Source: Tsukamurella spumae
GTDB lineage: Bacteria; Actinomycetota; Actinomycetes; Mycobacteriales; Mycobacteriaceae
DNA length: 64,000 nt
NCBI RefSeq assembly: GCF_012396015.1
Contig: NZ_JAAXOQ010000007.1
Coordinates: 62,001-126,000 of the forward strand
Reading direction: 5' to 3'
Below are positions 63,969-64,000 of the stretch, piece after piece (the first letter of the stretch is position 1; the number at the start of each line of letters is the position of its first letter). The notes under the pieces are model-generated. The model saw only the letters and a program-made list of their open reading frames with translations. It ran no database searches and had not been told where the DNA came from. The position numbers and the translations under genes are program-made.

Positions 63969-64000
63969 GTGTTGTCGGCGAAGCGGGCCACCCAGGCGCG

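Overview
The window is a GC-rich (about 70% by eye) chromosomal segment from a mycolic-acid actinobacterium (order Mycobacteriales). The evidence is a single full-length Emb arabinosyltransferase and a long run of genes in the order known around lexA, recA, ftsK and thyA in Mycobacterium tuberculosis: nrdR-chiZ-lexA, hflX-dapF-miaA, a DUF349 protein, miaB, recX-recA-DUF3046-glycosyltransferase, pspM-pspA-clgR, pgsA, argA, ftsK, rnj-dapA-dfrA-thyA. Some intervening genes differ from that order (HrpA helicase, acyl-CoA dehydrogenases, gluABCD, indolepyruvate oxidoreductase, emb, TerC, a five-gene secreted-protein array). I think Tsukamurella is the most likely genus, but this is inference without a database search.

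Layout. 0-4 kb: end of a LysR regulator, a Cys-less isochorismatase homologue, a Uma2 nuclease, OxyR, an AhpD-like protein and a divergent ECF sigma factor. 4-7.5 kb: acetate-type symporter with its DUF485 partner, and a class III aminotransferase. 7.5-13.8 kb: HrpA, NrdR, ChiZ, LexA. 13.8-18 kb: two acyl-CoA dehydrogenases, a divergent TetR-type regulator and a DUF1345 membrane protein. 17.5-26 kb: HflX, DapF, MiaA, MiaB and conserved hypotheticals, with an OLD-like ATPase added. 26-30.7 kb: GluABCD-type ABC transporter with two binding lipoproteins. 30.7-37.5 kb: a lipoprotein pair, RecX-RecA and a large indolepyruvate:ferredoxin oxidoreductase. 37.7-46.3 kb: Emb, DUF3046, glycosyltransferase, Psp/ClgR envelope-stress genes, CinA, PgsA, ArgA. 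46-53.6 kb: membrane protein, methyltransferase, AbiEi/DUF559 protein, TerC behind a Mn2+ riboswitch, FtsK, TIGR03085 protein. 53.7-56.6 kb: five tandem paralogous secreted proteins. 56.6-62.1 kb: RNase J, DapA, DfrA, ThyA, DUF222-HNH protein. 62.2-64 kb: a serine integrase sitting in a broken flavodoxin-type gene, so the window ends inside an integrated element.

How it works together. DNA-damage control dominates. LexA-type boxes lie before lexA and recA. RecA-NDp/PafBC-type promoters (TTGTC[A/G]GTG-N8-TANNNT) lie before recA, thyA and the DUF222-HNH gene, with a near match before chiZ. Many genes have a TANNNT -10 hexamer 6-8 nt before the start codon, which suggests leaderless mRNAs. An octamer, GACGGTGC/GCACCGTC, recurs at least 55 times and also builds a terminator stem. 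The items I rate highest are the five-gene secreted-protein array, the damage-promoter set including thyA, the integrase junction, and the octamer.
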